This document shows, piece by piece, positions 9,530 to 18,799 of a DNA stretch of 64,000 nt. How positions within the stretch are numbered: the first letter of the stretch is position 1; the number at the start of each line of letters is the position of its first letter. The notes below the pieces were generated by a model. It saw only the letters and a list, made by a program, of their open reading frames with translations, did no database searches and had not been told where the DNA came from. The position numbers and the translations under genes are program-made. Source of the stretch: Pseudomonas sp. ISL-84 (GTDB taxonomy: Bacteria > Bacillota > Bacilli > Bacillales > Cytobacillaceae); NCBI GenBank assembly GCA_018613035.1, contig JAGGRA010000014.1, positions 25,613-89,612 on the forward strand, written 5' to 3'.

Positions 9530-9562
9530 CAAATAAAGAGGAATAGGCTTCCGCCTACTCCT
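9530..9562 (-). terminator. Terminator overlapping the tlyA stop codon
   Basis: Minus strand GAGGAGTAGGC / GCCTATTCCTC stem followed by TTTATTTGTTT. The TAG stop of tlyA (9557-9555) lies inside the stem. Confidence 0.85.
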
Positions 9563-10400
9563 CCCCATTCCCATGCTTTGTCTTTAACTCGGCATGCGCT
9601 TCTTGTACTATCGCATATGGCTGAAGCTTTAAAAGATTTTCTCCTTCTACTTTGCTGCCAGTCCAATGCAAATGAAGTAAAAATTCTATATTTCCGTCTC
9701 CACCCGTAATTGGCGAGAAAGATGCATCTCTCACATCAAATCCAAGCCCAAGCGAAAATTCAATAATTTTATCAAGTACTGATTCATGGACTTTCGGATC
9801 TCTGACGATACCCTTTTTCCCTACCTGTTCACGACCTGCCTCGAACTGTGGCTTAACAAGAGCCACCACATTACTTCCGGGTACCAGAAGTGTTTTGAGG
9901 ACGGGCAGAATCAATTTTAGCGAGATGAAAGAAACATCTATGGAAGCAAAGTCAGGCATCCCTGCTGTTAGGTCGGCTGGCGTTACATAGCGGAAGTTTG
10001 TCCTTTCCATGACCACTACCCGTTCATCCTGTCTTAACTTCCAGGCAAGCTGATTATAGCCTACATCCAGAGCGTAAGACATCTTTGCACCGTTTTGCAG
10101 CGCACAATCTGTAAAGCCGCCTGTGGAGGCACCAATATCAAGCAATATTTTTCCTTCCACATTTAAATCAAATTCCTTCAGGGCCTTTTCAAGCTTTAAC
10201 CCGCCGCGGCTGACATAAGGCATCACTTTCCCTTTTAAGGTTAAGGGAATATCAACACTTACTTTCTCGCCGGGCTTATCCAGTCGGCTTTCATTACTGA
10301 ATACAAGGCCAGCCATTACAGCTCTTTTGGCTTTTTCCCTTGTCTCAGCAAGCCCTCTTTCAACTAACAAAACGTCTACTCGTTCTTTCTTTGTTTTCAT
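9555..10400 (-). CDS. tlyA: TlyA-family rRNA 2'-O-methyltransferase (YqxC)
   Basis: 281 residues. An S4 RNA-binding domain (about 5-65, RVDVLLVERGLAETREKAKR) followed by a FtsJ-like methyltransferase domain with the SAM motif LLDIGASTGGFTDCAL (about 86-101) and IDVSFISL. In relatives it methylates ribosomal RNA; some members have been called hemolysins. It starts four bases after the dxs stop, so it is co-transcribed with dxs. Confidence 0.93.
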   Translation of the reverse strand: MKTKKERVDVLLVERGLAETREKAKRAVMAGLVFSNESRLDKPGEKVSVDIPLTLKGKVMPYVSRGGLKLEKALKEFDLNVEGKILLDIGASTGGFTDCALQNGAKMSYALDVGYNQLAWKLRQDERVVVMERTNFRYVTPADLTAGMPDFASIDVSFISLKLILPVLKTLLVPGSNVVALVKPQFEAGREQVGKKGIVRDPKVHESVLDKIIEFSLGLGFDVRDASFSPITGGDGNIEFLLHLHWTGSKVEGENLLKLQPYAIVQEAHAELKTKHGNGEE

Positions 10401-10403
10401 TCT

Positions 10404-12299
10404 TTAAGCCCTTTTTTGTTTTTTTCTTGCTAGTTTACCCATTCTTTCAACGACATCGTCTACTGTCATGCCGATTTCCTCTAATAGCTCTTTTACGCTT
10501 CCATGCTCGATAAATTTATCAGGTATGCCCATCCTGTCAATTTCAGCATGATGAAAGCCTTTTTCATGTGCATATTCAAGTACCGCACTTCCAAAACCGC
10601 CCTGCAGGACAGCTTCCTCTATTGTCAGGATTGGCATATTTACCGCGAGCAGATCCTTCAGGATTTTCTCATCGAGCGGCTTAATAAACCTTGCATTAAC
10701 CACTTTAATGGAATATCCCTGCTTTTCCAATAGCGAGGCAGCTTTTAAAGCCATAGGAATAGTTGTGCCAAAGGTTAGAATGGCTGCGTCATTTCCTTCA
10801 CGCAGAACCTCCCAGGTACCGATTGAAATCGTTTTAAGCTCATCATCCATTGGCACCCCAATGCCATTTCCCCGCGGAAAACGCATTGCGATTGGACCAT
10901 CATTATATTCAATAGCCGTTTTAACCATGTGCTGGCCTTCATTTTCATCTTTCGGCATCATTAGAACCATGTTCGGCAAATGCCTTAAGAAAGCTATATC
11001 AAAGACTCCCTGGTGGGTTTCCCCATCGGCTCCAACAAGTCCTGCGCGATCAATCCCAATAAATACATTCAAATTTTGACGCGCGATATCATGAACGACC
11101 TGATCATAGGCACGCTGCAGGAAGGTGGAATAGATAGCAAGGAACGGCTTCATATCTTGCGTAGCCAGCCCAGCAGCAACAGTGGCTGCATGTTGTTCTG
11201 CAATTCCTACATCATACATGCGATCAGGGAACTCGCCAGCAAAGCCCTCCAGCTTTGATCCAACTGGCATCGCAGGGGTAATGGCTACGATTCTTTCATC
11301 ATTTCTTGCCAGCTTCCTGACTGTCTCACTGACAAGCTTGCTCCAGGCAGGGGGTGGTGCACTGGCAGGTTTTACAAAGTCCCCTGTTTCCATTTTATAT
11401 GGGCCAGTACCATGCCATGTTCCAATCCGATCGCTTTCGGCAGGCTGATAGCCCTTTCCTTTTTTCGTGATTACATGGAGAAGAACCGGTCCTTCAGTCT
11501 TCTTCGCATAAGCTAAATTCTCAAATAAATCATCGTAATTATGACCATCTACTGGCCCCAAATATGTAAAGCCTAATTCCTCGAAGAACATTCCCGAAAC
11601 AAATAAATATTTCAGACTATCCTTTAGCCTTTCAGCTGTAGAAGCTAATTTCCCCCCCACTGCAGGTACTTTCTTTAAAAAATATTCAAGTTCATCTTTT
11701 ACCCAATTATATTTGCCAGCTGTCCTAAGTCTTCCCAGGACATTGTGCAACGCTCCAACATTTGGGGCAATAGACATTTCATTATCATTTAAAATAACAA
11801 TCATATTCTTGTTTTCATGGCCAATATGGTTTAAAGCCTCTAAAGCCATTCCGCCCGTTAATGCTCCGTCTCCAATGACTGGAATTACGTAATTATTCTC
11901 TTTTTTCAAGTCTCTTGCGATGGCCATTCCCATTGCGGCAGATAAGGATGTGGAGCTATGCCCCGTTTCCCAAACATCATGCTCGCTTTCAATCATCTTA
12001 GGGAAGCCGCAAAGACCTCTGTATTGCCTTAATGTATCAAATTGGCATGCACGGCCCGTTAATATTTTATGGACATAGGATTGGTGTCCGACGTCCCATA
12101 TAATTTTATCCTGGGGGCTGTCAAAGCATTTATGAAGTGCTATAGTTAGTTCCACGACACCCAGATTGGGGCCGATATGCCCACCGGTACCCGAAAGCTT
12201 TTCAATGAGGAATTCCCGGATATCCTGGCTTAGATTTTCAAGTTCTTTATTAGAGAGCCCCTTTAAAAAGGAAGGGTCTTTAATTGATAACAGATCCAT
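10404..12299 (-). CDS. dxs: 1-deoxy-D-xylulose-5-phosphate synthase
   Basis: 631 residues from the ATG at 12299 ([15 protein letters not shown], the conserved start); a GTG four codons upstream touches the oapA stop and is less likely. Thiamine-diphosphate enzyme: [18 protein letters not shown] with the conserved ND in [16 protein letters not shown], a central domain with [15 protein letters not shown], and a C-terminal transketolase domain. It makes DXP from pyruvate and glyceraldehyde-3-phosphate, the first step of the MEP isoprenoid pathway; ispA upstream acts later in the same pathway. Transcription probably starts ahead of oapA. Confidence 0.97.
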   Translation of the reverse strand: MDLLSIKDPSFLKGLSNKELENLSQDIREFLIEKLSGTGGHIGPNLGVVELTIALHKCFDSPQDKIIWDVGHQSYVHKILTGRACQFDTLRQYRGLCGFPKMIESEHDVWETGHSSTSLSAAMGMAIARDLKKENNYVIPVIGDGALTGGMALEALNHIGHENKNMIVILNDNEMSIAPNVGALHNVLGRLRTAGKYNWVKDELEYFLKKVPAVGGKLASTAERLKDSLKYLFVSGMFFEELGFTYLGPVDGHNYDDLFENLAYAKKTEGPVLLHVITKKGKGYQPAESDRIGTWHGTGPYKMETGDFVKPASAPPPAWSKLVSETVRKLARNDERIVAITPAMPVGSKLEGFAGEFPDRMYDVGIAEQHAATVAAGLATQDMKPFLAIYSTFLQRAYDQVVHDIARQNLNVFIGIDRAGLVGADGETHQGVFDIAFLRHLPNMVLMMPKDENEGQHMVKTAIEYNDGPIAMRFPRGNGIGVPMDDELKTISIGTWEVLREGNDAAILTFGTTIPMALKAASLLEKQGYSIKVVNARFIKPLDEKILKDLLAVNMPILTIEEAVLQGGFGSAVLEYAHEKGFHHAEIDRMGIPDKFIEHGSVKELLEEIGMTVDDVVERMGKLARKKQKRA

Positions 12300-12311
12300 T
12301 CTGCGGACCAC

Positions 12312-12929
12312 TCACTTTCGTCTCTTATTCGTCCGTTGTTTTAATTTCATTTTTTTCTTGTCTTTTATTATAACAATATGGAATTTATCCTCAAGGAAAT
12401 GCAGAACTTTTCCTACCTGGAAGATAATATCTTTAGAGTACCTTATTGCTAGCGATTTTCCAAATGCTTTTCCACCCACGGTCATCGCAGCAATAATGCT
12501 TGTTATGATAACCGAAGAAGCATATTCAAATAGGCTGCTGTCATTCATCTGAAATGAGACAGTTAGCTGCACAATAACAATTGCAGCCGCTGCACCGCTG
12601 ATAATGCCAGAAATATCACCAATTACATCATTGCAAAAACTGGCGAACCGGTCGGCATTTCTAACGATGCGAATCGAATGCCTGGCTCCAAAAACTTTAT
12701 TTGAGGCCATAGAATGAAAAGGCACTTCATCTGCAGCAGTGGCAGCAATTCCTATCATATCAAAAAAAATGCCGATTAAAACAATAAATCCAACAACAAT
12801 CAGCCCAGTTCCCCATGATACACCGTTCAATATGGAGTTTGAAATAATTGAAAAAAGAGCCGCTAGCACAAAAGTGATAACGGCAATACTGAAGCTCCAT
12901 TTAATCGAATTCCGCAGCAACTCTCTCAT
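12312..12929 (-). CDS. oapA: OLE RNA-associated membrane protein OapA
   Basis: 205 residues with four predicted membrane segments (about 10-32, 40-62, 104-125 and 137-155), a polar loop between the second and third (about 65-100) and a very basic tail (KDKKKMKLKQRTNKRRK). The position between dxs and a 650-nt gene-free structured region, downstream of ispA, is that of OapA, the partner that holds OLE RNA at the membrane in Bacillus halodurans. The basic tail and loop suit RNA contact (inference). The stop lies 12 bases before the dxs ATG. Identification rests on context, size and topology rather than a search. Confidence 0.87.
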   Translation of the reverse strand: MRELLRNSIKWSFSIAVITFVLAALFSIISNSILNGVSWGTGLIVVGFIVLIGIFFDMIGIAATAADEVPFHSMASNKVFGARHSIRIVRNADRFASFCNDVIGDISGIISGAAAAIVIVQLTVSFQMNDSSLFEYASSVIITSIIAAMTVGGKAFGKSLAIRYSKDIIFQVGKVLHFLEDKFHIVIIKDKKKMKLKQRTNKRRK

Positions 12930-12962
12930 TTCTGTAAAAACTTCCTTTTTAATCTAAGAATG

Positions 12963-13037
12963 AAAAGAGGCGGAGCTCGCCGGTTTTTCGGGAATTGAAT
13001 TCCGCTCGTTCAGCTTCAGCAAGTTCTTCGCCTCTTT
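12963..13037 (-). promoter_or_regulatory. Long hairpin in the oapA leader
   Basis: On the minus strand AAAGAGGCG and CGCCTCTTT close a stem around a 50-base interior that itself holds the near-palindrome CGGAATTCAATTCCCG; TTC follows. It lies 35 bases before the oapA start. It could be an attenuator, a processing site after OLE, or an inserted repeat. Confidence 0.45.
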
Positions 13038-13047
13038 ATTTGTGCTT

Positions 13048-13078
13048 ATTATGCTATAATCACTCGGCAACCTGTCAA
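13048..13078 (-). promoter_or_regulatory. Candidate promoter between OLE and oapA
   Basis: Minus strand TTGACA (13078-13073, perfect -35) followed by either TAGCAT at 16-bp spacing or CATAAT at 19 bp. It would serve oapA-dxs-tlyA independently of OLE transcription. Confidence 0.5.
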
Positions 13079-13079
13079 T

Positions 13080-13735
13080 AAAAACACATATATATGTACG
13101 AGAGGGGCAAACCCCTCAAAAACTCGAAAAGTGGATGGCCATACAAAGGGTTAAGATTGCGGCTTAGGTCCAGTAGGTTTTCCCAAGCGAATACCGGATG
13201 TCGCCATACCGGCGGTTTCCCTTTAAATCCGCCTTAGCCGTGTCGCCACCAGCTAGACTGGATTGCCACTTAGTCCGCACTATAATCCCCTTTATATGTC
13301 ATTGGAACAGTCTAGGAGATTTCCTCAGCAGCCCTTAAACCATTTCCCTAGCCTCTTTTGCAAAGAAGATTTCATACAGGCGAAAAAGCATATATCAATG
13401 GCCAACTGATGTATGCCCTTATAACTGTAATCCCCTCTATCTTCACTCAAGGCAGGCTACGCTGCTAGTGATCTCCCATGGGACCACATTGCAGGTTCAT
13501 AACCCGAGACCTTAGGCCGTAAGCTTTCGCTCTAGGCTGATCATCGGGGCCTCCGCGGTGAAAGGGTCAACGCCCACATGCCTTTGCAGATCGCCCTTAC
13601 ACCTTACTCCCTGAATCGACCCAAGGCTGGGCGCCTCAAGCCAAAACAAGGAACTTCATCGATGTGCCCTTTAGTGGATTTTTAGCCCCACCTTCAGGAA
13701 TGGTAGACCGACTAGAATACTGCACCATCCATATA
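13080..13735 (-). ncRNA. ole: OLE RNA (ornate, large, extremophilic)
   Basis: A gene-free stretch of about 650 bases between ispA and oapA, GC-richer than other spacers here and full of pairing blocks, transcribed on the minus strand with its neighbours. Size, strand and position (ispA, RNA, oapA, dxs) are those of OLE RNA in alkaliphilic bacilli, a highly structured RNA that binds OapA and sits at the membrane. An extended -10 promoter lies at its 5' end. At the 3' end the hairpin GAGGGG-TTTG-CCCCTC (13117-13102) and the palindrome ACATATATATGT followed by GTTTTTATT (to 13077) look like an ending. Exact ends are estimates; covariance-model scoring would confirm it. Confidence 0.87.
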
Positions 13736-13740
13736 TACCT

Positions 13741-13769
13741 ATTATACCATATTTGCGATTGTGCAACAA
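13741..13769 (-). promoter_or_regulatory. Promoter of OLE RNA
   Basis: Minus strand TTGTTG (13769-13764), 17 bases, then TGG-TATAAT (-10 at 13746-13741), an extended -10 sigma-A promoter lying within 50 bases of the ispA stop. Start site expected near 13735. Confidence 0.75.
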
Positions 13770-13788
13770 TCTGCCCATGCCCCGCCTC

Positions 13789-14682
13789 TTAATGATCCCT
13801 GCTGGCTACTAAATCGGTTATTGCCTCAAGCAGCTCCGTTTTTAATCCTGTTTCTTTCAATTTTTCCTTGGCAGATTTTATGTGACGATCGAGTGCTTCT
13901 TTGGCTCCCTCCATTGTAAGAAGGGAAGGGTAGGTACTTTTATTTTTTGACTCATCGCTGCCAATAGGCTTTCCAATCTTCTCTTCTGTTCCTTCAAGAT
14001 CGAGAATATCATCTCTGATTTGAAAAGCCAGTCCCAAATGGTAGGCAAAATTGGATAATGCTTGAATGGTTTTCTGATTGGCTTTTGCTAAAATGGCACC
14101 TGAAACAACACTGCACTTCAAGAGCTTGCCTGTTTTGTGCAAGTGGATGTATTCAAGATCTTCCAAAGACAATTGCTGCCCTTCACCATTAATATCTGCT
14201 ACCTGTCCTCCAACCATTCCCTCTGCTCCTGAAGCTTTGGACAGTTCCTTAATTAAAGAAAGTTTTATCTCAGCTGAAGCAAATTCGTCCGGCGTTTCGG
14301 CGACTAATTGGAAGCTATATGTCAGCAGGGCATCTCCAGCCAGAATAGCAAAGGCTTCTCCAAAAATTTTATGATTCGTTGGCTTGCCTCGCCTCAAATC
14401 ATCATCATCCATGCTCGGGAGGTCATCATGTATAAGCGAATATGTATGCACCATCTCAATTGCTGCTGCCGTCCACAAACCTTTAATAGTATCCTCCTCA
14501 AATGCAGCCAAGGATGCGAATAACAGCAATGGCCTAATGCGCTTGCCTCCTGCCTCAAGAGAATAAAGCATTGATTCTTTTACGGCAGAAGGAGCATTCA
14601 ATTTGTTGACGCTTTCCTTTAGCTGATTTTCCAGCATTTGTTTATGATGTTCAGAAAAAGAAACCAAGGATTGTTGCAGCAA
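13789..14682 (-). CDS. ispA: Farnesyl diphosphate synthase (geranyltranstransferase)
   Basis: 297 residues, all-alpha prenyl synthase. First aspartate-rich motif in SLIHDDLPSMDDDDLRRG (about 81-98) and second in FQIRDDILD (about 223-231). It condenses IPP with DMAPP/GPP to give farnesyl diphosphate. Two bases separate it from xseB, so xseA-xseB-ispA form one operon, ahead of OLE. The GAGGAAT ribosome site lies in the end of xseB. Confidence 0.96.
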   Translation of the reverse strand: MLQQSLVSFSEHHKQMLENQLKESVNKLNAPSAVKESMLYSLEAGGKRIRPLLLFASLAAFEEDTIKGLWTAAAIEMVHTYSLIHDDLPSMDDDDLRRGKPTNHKIFGEAFAILAGDALLTYSFQLVAETPDEFASAEIKLSLIKELSKASGAEGMVGGQVADINGEGQQLSLEDLEYIHLHKTGKLLKCSVVSGAILAKANQKTIQALSNFAYHLGLAFQIRDDILDLEGTEEKIGKPIGSDESKNKSTYPSLLTMEGAKEALDRHIKSAKEKLKETGLKTELLEAITDLVASRDH

Positions 14683-14684
14683 TG

Positions 14685-14918
14685 TTATTCCTCCTCAGGA
14701 ATGGCGAAGTTTTCTTTACGGCCATCCTCCGTCAGTATTTCTGTAAGCTGTGTTTCAACATTCTTCAATTTGTCATGGCATAGTTTTGAAAGCTCCATGC
14801 CCTGCTTGTAAATATTAATTGCTTCTTCAAGGGGGACATCTCCTTCTTCAAGCTTTTCGACAATAACCTCAAGCTGGTCCATTGCCTCTTCAAATGTAAG
14901 CTTTTTTTCATCCGCCAT
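14685..14918 (-). CDS. xseB: Exodeoxyribonuclease VII small subunit
   Basis: 77 residues from the ATG at 14918 ([16 protein letters not shown]), chosen because GAGGAG at the end of xseA lies eight bases upstream; a GTG three codons earlier overlaps that site. Short helical hairpin protein with the family pattern [19 protein letters not shown]. It forms the stalk of exonuclease VII with XseA. The start sits six bases after the xseA stop. Confidence 0.95.
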   Translation of the reverse strand: MADEKKLTFEEAMDQLEVIVEKLEEGDVPLEEAINIYKQGMELSKLCHDKLKNVETQLTEILTEDGRKENFAIPEEE

Positions 14919-14923
14919 TCCAT

Positions 14924-16264
14924 TCACTCCTCAATATCCGTTACCCGGCAATTAATCGATCCATCTGAAACTTTAACCTTTATTTGGTCATTCACATTAA
15001 TTTGAGTTACGGTCTTTATTAACTTTTCTTTCTCTGTATAGGCAAGGCTGTAGCCTCTATCCATAATTTTAAGAGGACTCAGGGCTTCCAATGTAGACAG
15101 AGCCCTCGCAAAGTCCTTTTCCTTGGCTGTCACAATATTGCCCATAGCTCTATTTAGAAGCTTATACAGCCTGTCATGCTTCTCCTTGGCCTGCTCCTTC
15201 AACTGTCCAGGATGGCTTCGGTGCAATCGTTTCTGTAAAAGGTCTGCTTGCTCAAGTTTAAAATCATGCAACCTTTTAGAACCCCTGACAAGCTGTTCTG
15301 TCAGTTTATCAAGCTGCTCCAATTTCTGTTCATACAGCTTTTGAGGATACCGGAACGCATAAGACTTCTGTACCCTTATAAGCCTTTCATTCTGCAGGGC
15401 AACTTGTTCTTTCATTGCTCTTATTAAACGCGATTGCCTATTGAATAGCCTCTCTGTTAAATCGTCAATATGAGGGACCGCCATTTCGGCTGCTCCCGTT
15501 GGTGTAGGTGCCCTTAAGTCGGCCACAAAGTCGGCAATCGTAAAGTCTGTTTCATGTCCAACGGCTGATATAATTGGAATTTCAGATTGAAAGATTGCCC
15601 TTGCCACACGCTCTTCATTAAAAGCCCAAAGCTCTTCAATGGAGCCGCCTCCCCGTCCAATAAGTAAGACATCGGCCTCTCCCGAAGCATTTGCCATTTG
15701 GATCGCTCTCACAATGGATGGCGCAGCCTGGTTTCCTTGAACAAGTGCAGGATAGATAAGTATATTTGCAATTGGATAGCGCCTTTTAATAGTCGTTAGG
15801 ATATCCCTTATAGCTGCTCCTGTTGGGGAGGTAACAACTGCTACAGTTTTTGGATAACGGGGGATTGCCTTTTTATCGCTTCGTGAAAACAGTCCTTCTT
15901 TTTCAAGCTTTTCTTTCAGCTGTTCGTAGGCAAGATAAAGTTCCCCAATCCCATCCGGCTGCATTTCTTTTATATAAATTTGATATTGCCCGCTTGGTTC
16001 GTAGACAGAAATTTCACCCCGGACCAAGACTTTCATGCCATTCTCTGGCCTGAATTTCATTGTTCGGGCATTCCCTGCAAACATCACCGCCAGAATTCGG
16101 GCTTTATCATCTTTCAATGTAAAATACATATGGCCGCTGGAATGCTGTTTGAAGTTTGATATTTCTCCCTTGACCATTATATTTTGCAAATGAGGATCAG
16201 CTTCAAATTTTCTTTTTATGTACTTAGTTAAAGCGTTGACTGTTAGATACTGCTGTTCCTTCAT
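14924..16264 (-). CDS. xseA: Exodeoxyribonuclease VII large subunit
   Basis: 446 residues. N-terminal OB-fold (about 1-100, [20 protein letters not shown]), the catalytic domain with [19 protein letters not shown] and [18 protein letters not shown], then a long coiled coil (about 260-400). Degrades single-stranded DNA in both directions together with XseB. AAAGGAGATTGTT precedes the ATG. The 206 bp to folD hold only an imperfect inverted repeat (16358-16409). Confidence 0.97.
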   Translation of the reverse strand: MKEQQYLTVNALTKYIKRKFEADPHLQNIMVKGEISNFKQHSSGHMYFTLKDDKARILAVMFAGNARTMKFRPENGMKVLVRGEISVYEPSGQYQIYIKEMQPDGIGELYLAYEQLKEKLEKEGLFSRSDKKAIPRYPKTVAVVTSPTGAAIRDILTTIKRRYPIANILIYPALVQGNQAAPSIVRAIQMANASGEADVLLIGRGGGSIEELWAFNEERVARAIFQSEIPIISAVGHETDFTIADFVADLRAPTPTGAAEMAVPHIDDLTERLFNRQSRLIRAMKEQVALQNERLIRVQKSYAFRYPQKLYEQKLEQLDKLTEQLVRGSKRLHDFKLEQADLLQKRLHRSHPGQLKEQAKEKHDRLYKLLNRAMGNIVTAKEKDFARALSTLEALSPLKIMDRGYSLAYTEKEKLIKTVTQINVNDQIKVKVSDGSINCRVTDIEE

Positions 16265-16470
16265 AACAATCTCCTTTTTTGCCGTAGACGCGAATTAGGC
16301 ATCCAAAGCAAGAACTATTAACCGCATAGACAGCAAAAAACTGCCCTTCCACTTATTATTAAGGCTTTAGGCCTGCGTGCATTCGCACACAAAACCAAAG
16401 TCCTTAATATAGCATAATGGAAATGGACAGATTTTGCACCTGTATAGGAAGTTGCCAAAAATAGATACGA

Positions 16471-17328
16471 TTAGCGTTTGCTTTGGACTGACCTTGCTGC
16501 TTTTAAAGTGTTATACATGAGCATAGTGATCGTCATCGGGCCTACTCCGCCTGGGACCGGTGTTATATACCCAGCTTTCTCTTTAACGCCGTCGAAATCA
16601 ACATCACCGCAAAGCTTTCCTTCACGATTTCGATTCATGCCAACATCTATGATAATTGCACCTTTTTTCACATGGTCTTCCGTAATTAACCCGGCCTTTC
16701 CCACAGCCGCCACTAAAATATCTGCTCTTCTCGTATGCTCCTTTAAATCAGCTGTTTTGGAATGGCAGTAGGTAACCGTAGCATTTTTATTTAAAAACAA
16801 CTGCCCTGAAGGCTTTCCAACTATATTGCTTCGGCCGACAACTACCACATGTTTGCCAGCAATATCAGATCCGATATAATCCAGCATCTCCATAATCCCA
16901 AAGGGAGTACAAGGGACTAAGGCATCTTGGCCGGTCATCATTCTGCCAATATTTATTGGATGGAAGCCATCCACATCCTTATCAGGCGTAATTGTTTCAA
17001 TAATGACCTTTTCATCAATATGCCCAGGAAGCGGCAATTGGACAAGTATTCCATGTATATCCGGATCTTCATTTAACTCTTTGATTTTCCTTATAAGCTC
17101 CCCTTCTCTGACTTCTTTTGGAAGTTCAATCAGCAAGGAATACATCCCCAGTTTATTGCATGTTTTCTGTTTATTGGACACATAGGTTTTTGAAGCCGGA
17201 TTATCTCCCACTAAAATAACTGCAAGGCCTGGCGTAATTCCTTCTGCCTTCAGCTTTTGAACTTCATCGCCTATGGAATCCTGTTTTACCCTTGCAATCT
17301 CTTTGCCGTCAATTATTTTTGCAGCCAT
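16471..17328 (-). CDS. folD: Methylenetetrahydrofolate dehydrogenase/cyclohydrolase
   Basis: 285 residues. Substrate motif [15 protein letters not shown] with the catalytic Lys, and NADP domain [19 protein letters not shown] and [15 protein letters not shown]. Interconverts 5,10-methylene- and 10-formyl-tetrahydrofolate in one-carbon metabolism, linking to the glycine cleavage genes in this window. In the conserved nusB-folD-xseA order. Confidence 0.97.
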   Translation of the reverse strand: MAAKIIDGKEIARVKQDSIGDEVQKLKAEGITPGLAVILVGDNPASKTYVSNKQKTCNKLGMYSLLIELPKEVREGELIRKIKELNEDPDIHGILVQLPLPGHIDEKVIIETITPDKDVDGFHPINIGRMMTGQDALVPCTPFGIMEMLDYIGSDIAGKHVVVVGRSNIVGKPSGQLFLNKNATVTYCHSKTADLKEHTRRADILVAAVGKAGLITEDHVKKGAIIIDVGMNRNREGKLCGDVDFDGVKEKAGYITPVPGGVGPMTITMLMYNTLKAARSVQSKR

Positions 17329-17342
17329 TATTTATCCCCCTA

Positions 17343-17405
17343 TTAGGACAGCGGAAGCGCCTAATGATAAGGAACGCCGGCATGCTTTCAATATGGCGCC
17401 GGCGC
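17343..17405. repeat. Possible family C remnant between nusB and folD
   Basis: GGACAGCGGAAGCGCCTAAT followed by an inverted pair around CGCCGGC / GGCGCCGGCGCC. It resembles the outer part of the 8532 repeat but is short and degraded. Confidence 0.35.
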
Positions 17406-17439
17406 CAGCACATCCTGTGCAAGTCCGAACTAAATATTA

Positions 17440-17829
17440 TTAAAGCTCTTCTTTCACCTTGGAGAGTACACCATTTATAAACTTGCTTGACTGTTCGTCG
17501 CCGTATAATTTTGCAATTTCAATTGCCTCATCCAGCACTACATTTGCTGGAACATCCTCACTAAGATACAGGAGTTCAAACACTGATAATCGCAAAAGGT
17601 TGCGGTCCACTGTAGCCAGCCTTTCCAAAGTCCATTTTTCAAGATGTTTTTTTATCTCTGCATCAATTGTTTCCTTATATTGCGAAACACCTGATACAAG
17701 TTTGCTTAAATACTCATCATTTGGTGCGCCTTCTAAAACATGTTCAATGGCAGACTCCGGTTCCGCCTGGCTTACATCAATTTGAAATAAAGCCTGCAAT
17801 GCTTTCTCTCTGGCTGTTCTTCTCTTCAT
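17440..17829 (-). CDS. nusB: Transcription antitermination factor NusB
   Basis: 129 residues, RRTAREKALQALFQIDVSQ at the N-terminus and NVVLDEAIEIAKLYGDEQS with FINGVLSK at the end, as in the NusB family. Binds BoxA RNA with NusE in rRNA antitermination. Follows the yqhY-accBC group across a 543-bp spacer that holds a family A repeat. Confidence 0.96.
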   Translation of the reverse strand: MKRRTAREKALQALFQIDVSQAEPESAIEHVLEGAPNDEYLSKLVSGVSQYKETIDAEIKKHLEKWTLERLATVDRNLLRLSVFELLYLSEDVPANVVLDEAIEIAKLYGDEQSSKFINGVLSKVKEEL

Positions 17830-17875
17830 CTTTATCTTTAACTCCTTTATGGCTAGCTTGATGGGGTTTCATTTT

Positions 17876-17899
17876 GGCTATTTTCGCAAACTTTGTTGC
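17876..17899. repeat. Family B short repeat copy
   Basis: GGCTA followed by TTTTCGCAAACTTTGTTGC, directly left of family A copy 3. Related sequences lie at 36573, 39901 (inverted) and 60097, each beside or inside a family A element. Confidence 0.7.
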
Positions 17900-17922
17900 T
17901 TTTTAATCAAGTAGAGAGGGAT

Positions 17923-18054
17923 GGTTGATTTCCGCTTCAGGATGCTCAGCGAACCGCGGGGCGGGCGGTGAGCCTCCTCGGCGCTCAGCGCCTGTGGGGT
18001 CTCACCTGTCCCACTCCTCCCGCTGGAGTCTCGCACCTTACGCTCCAATCAACC
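17923..18054. repeat. Family A repeat copy 3 (short form)
   Basis: 132 bp bounded by GGTTGATT / AATCAACC with the GC-rich blocks CGGGGCGGGCGGTGAGCCTC and TGTGGGGTCTCACC. It lacks the CACCGCACGAAGG module of the long copies. The rest of the spacer (18055-18324) shows no gene. Confidence 0.75.
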
Positions 18055-18324
18055 AACCTTATTTTTTTCAAAGTTCCTATTCAACAACAACAATCTTATA
18101 GAAAATAGCCTTCATTTTTGAGCATATACACGTCCAAAAATAACATAACAAGATAATAGCACAAGTAAGGGATATTCGCACTAAACAATAACAATAAGGA
18201 CCATTTCATGTCCTTATTTTACTTACAGGGCTACTCCGTTTAAAAAAGCCTTTGCTATATATAAGTTATTTTCCCATTAAAAAATTTCTTTATAACAGTC
18301 TTGTGATGAAGAGAATAATAAACC

Positions 18325-18362
18325 AGAAAAGCCAAAGACTTCGTCAGATGTCTTTGGCTTGG
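18325..18362 (-). terminator. Terminator of yqhY
   Basis: Stem GCCAAAGAC / GTCTTTGGC with a 10-base loop; the minus strand continues TTTTCTGG. It lies 11 bases after the yqhY stop. Confidence 0.8.
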
Positions 18363-18372
18363 TGAAAGTTTA

Positions 18373-18780
18373 TTACATTTCCTGTTCGTATTCAACCTCA
18401 TGCTTTTGGTTTTCAAACATGATCCCCACTACATGGATATTTACTTCCTGTACATCTAGGGCTGTCATATTCAAAAGTGCCTGGCGGATATTGTCCTGAA
18501 TTTTTTGCGCAACACTAGGAATAGATACGCCAAACTTCATCAGACAATATACATCAACCTTGATTCCTTCTTCAGTTAATTCAACTTTAACCCCTTTTCC
18601 ATGGTTCTTTTTGCCGAGCCTCTCAACTACACCCGTAGCGAAATTGCCGCGCATCTGCGCAACTCCTTCCACTTCAGAAGCAGCAATGCCGGCTATAACC
18701 TCAATTACTTCCGGGGCAATTTCAACCTTGCCAAGGCCGGAGTTTTCATTGCTCATTTCAAGAATGTTATTTTCACTCAT
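18373..18780 (-). CDS. yqhY: Asp23/Gls24 family protein YqhY
   Basis: 135 residues, Asp23 domain (GKVEIAPEVIEVIAGIAASEV, VERLGKKNHGKGVKVEL, then VSIPSVAQKIQDNIRQAL). In B. subtilis YqhY is encoded with accBC and affects acetyl-CoA carboxylase activity. It lies 19 bases after accC here, supporting one accB-accC-yqhY operon. Confidence 0.93.
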   Translation of the reverse strand: MSENNILEMSNENSGLGKVEIAPEVIEVIAGIAASEVEGVAQMRGNFATGVVERLGKKNHGKGVKVELTEEGIKVDVYCLMKFGVSIPSVAQKIQDNIRQALLNMTALDVQEVNIHVVGIMFENQKHEVEYEQEM

Positions 18781-18799
18781 AATGGCACCTCCATCAATC

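Noticed and set aside
13055..13060. TATAAT on the plus strand in the oapA leader
   Set aside because: No -35 partner or plus-strand gene; it is the complement of the minus-strand promoter region.
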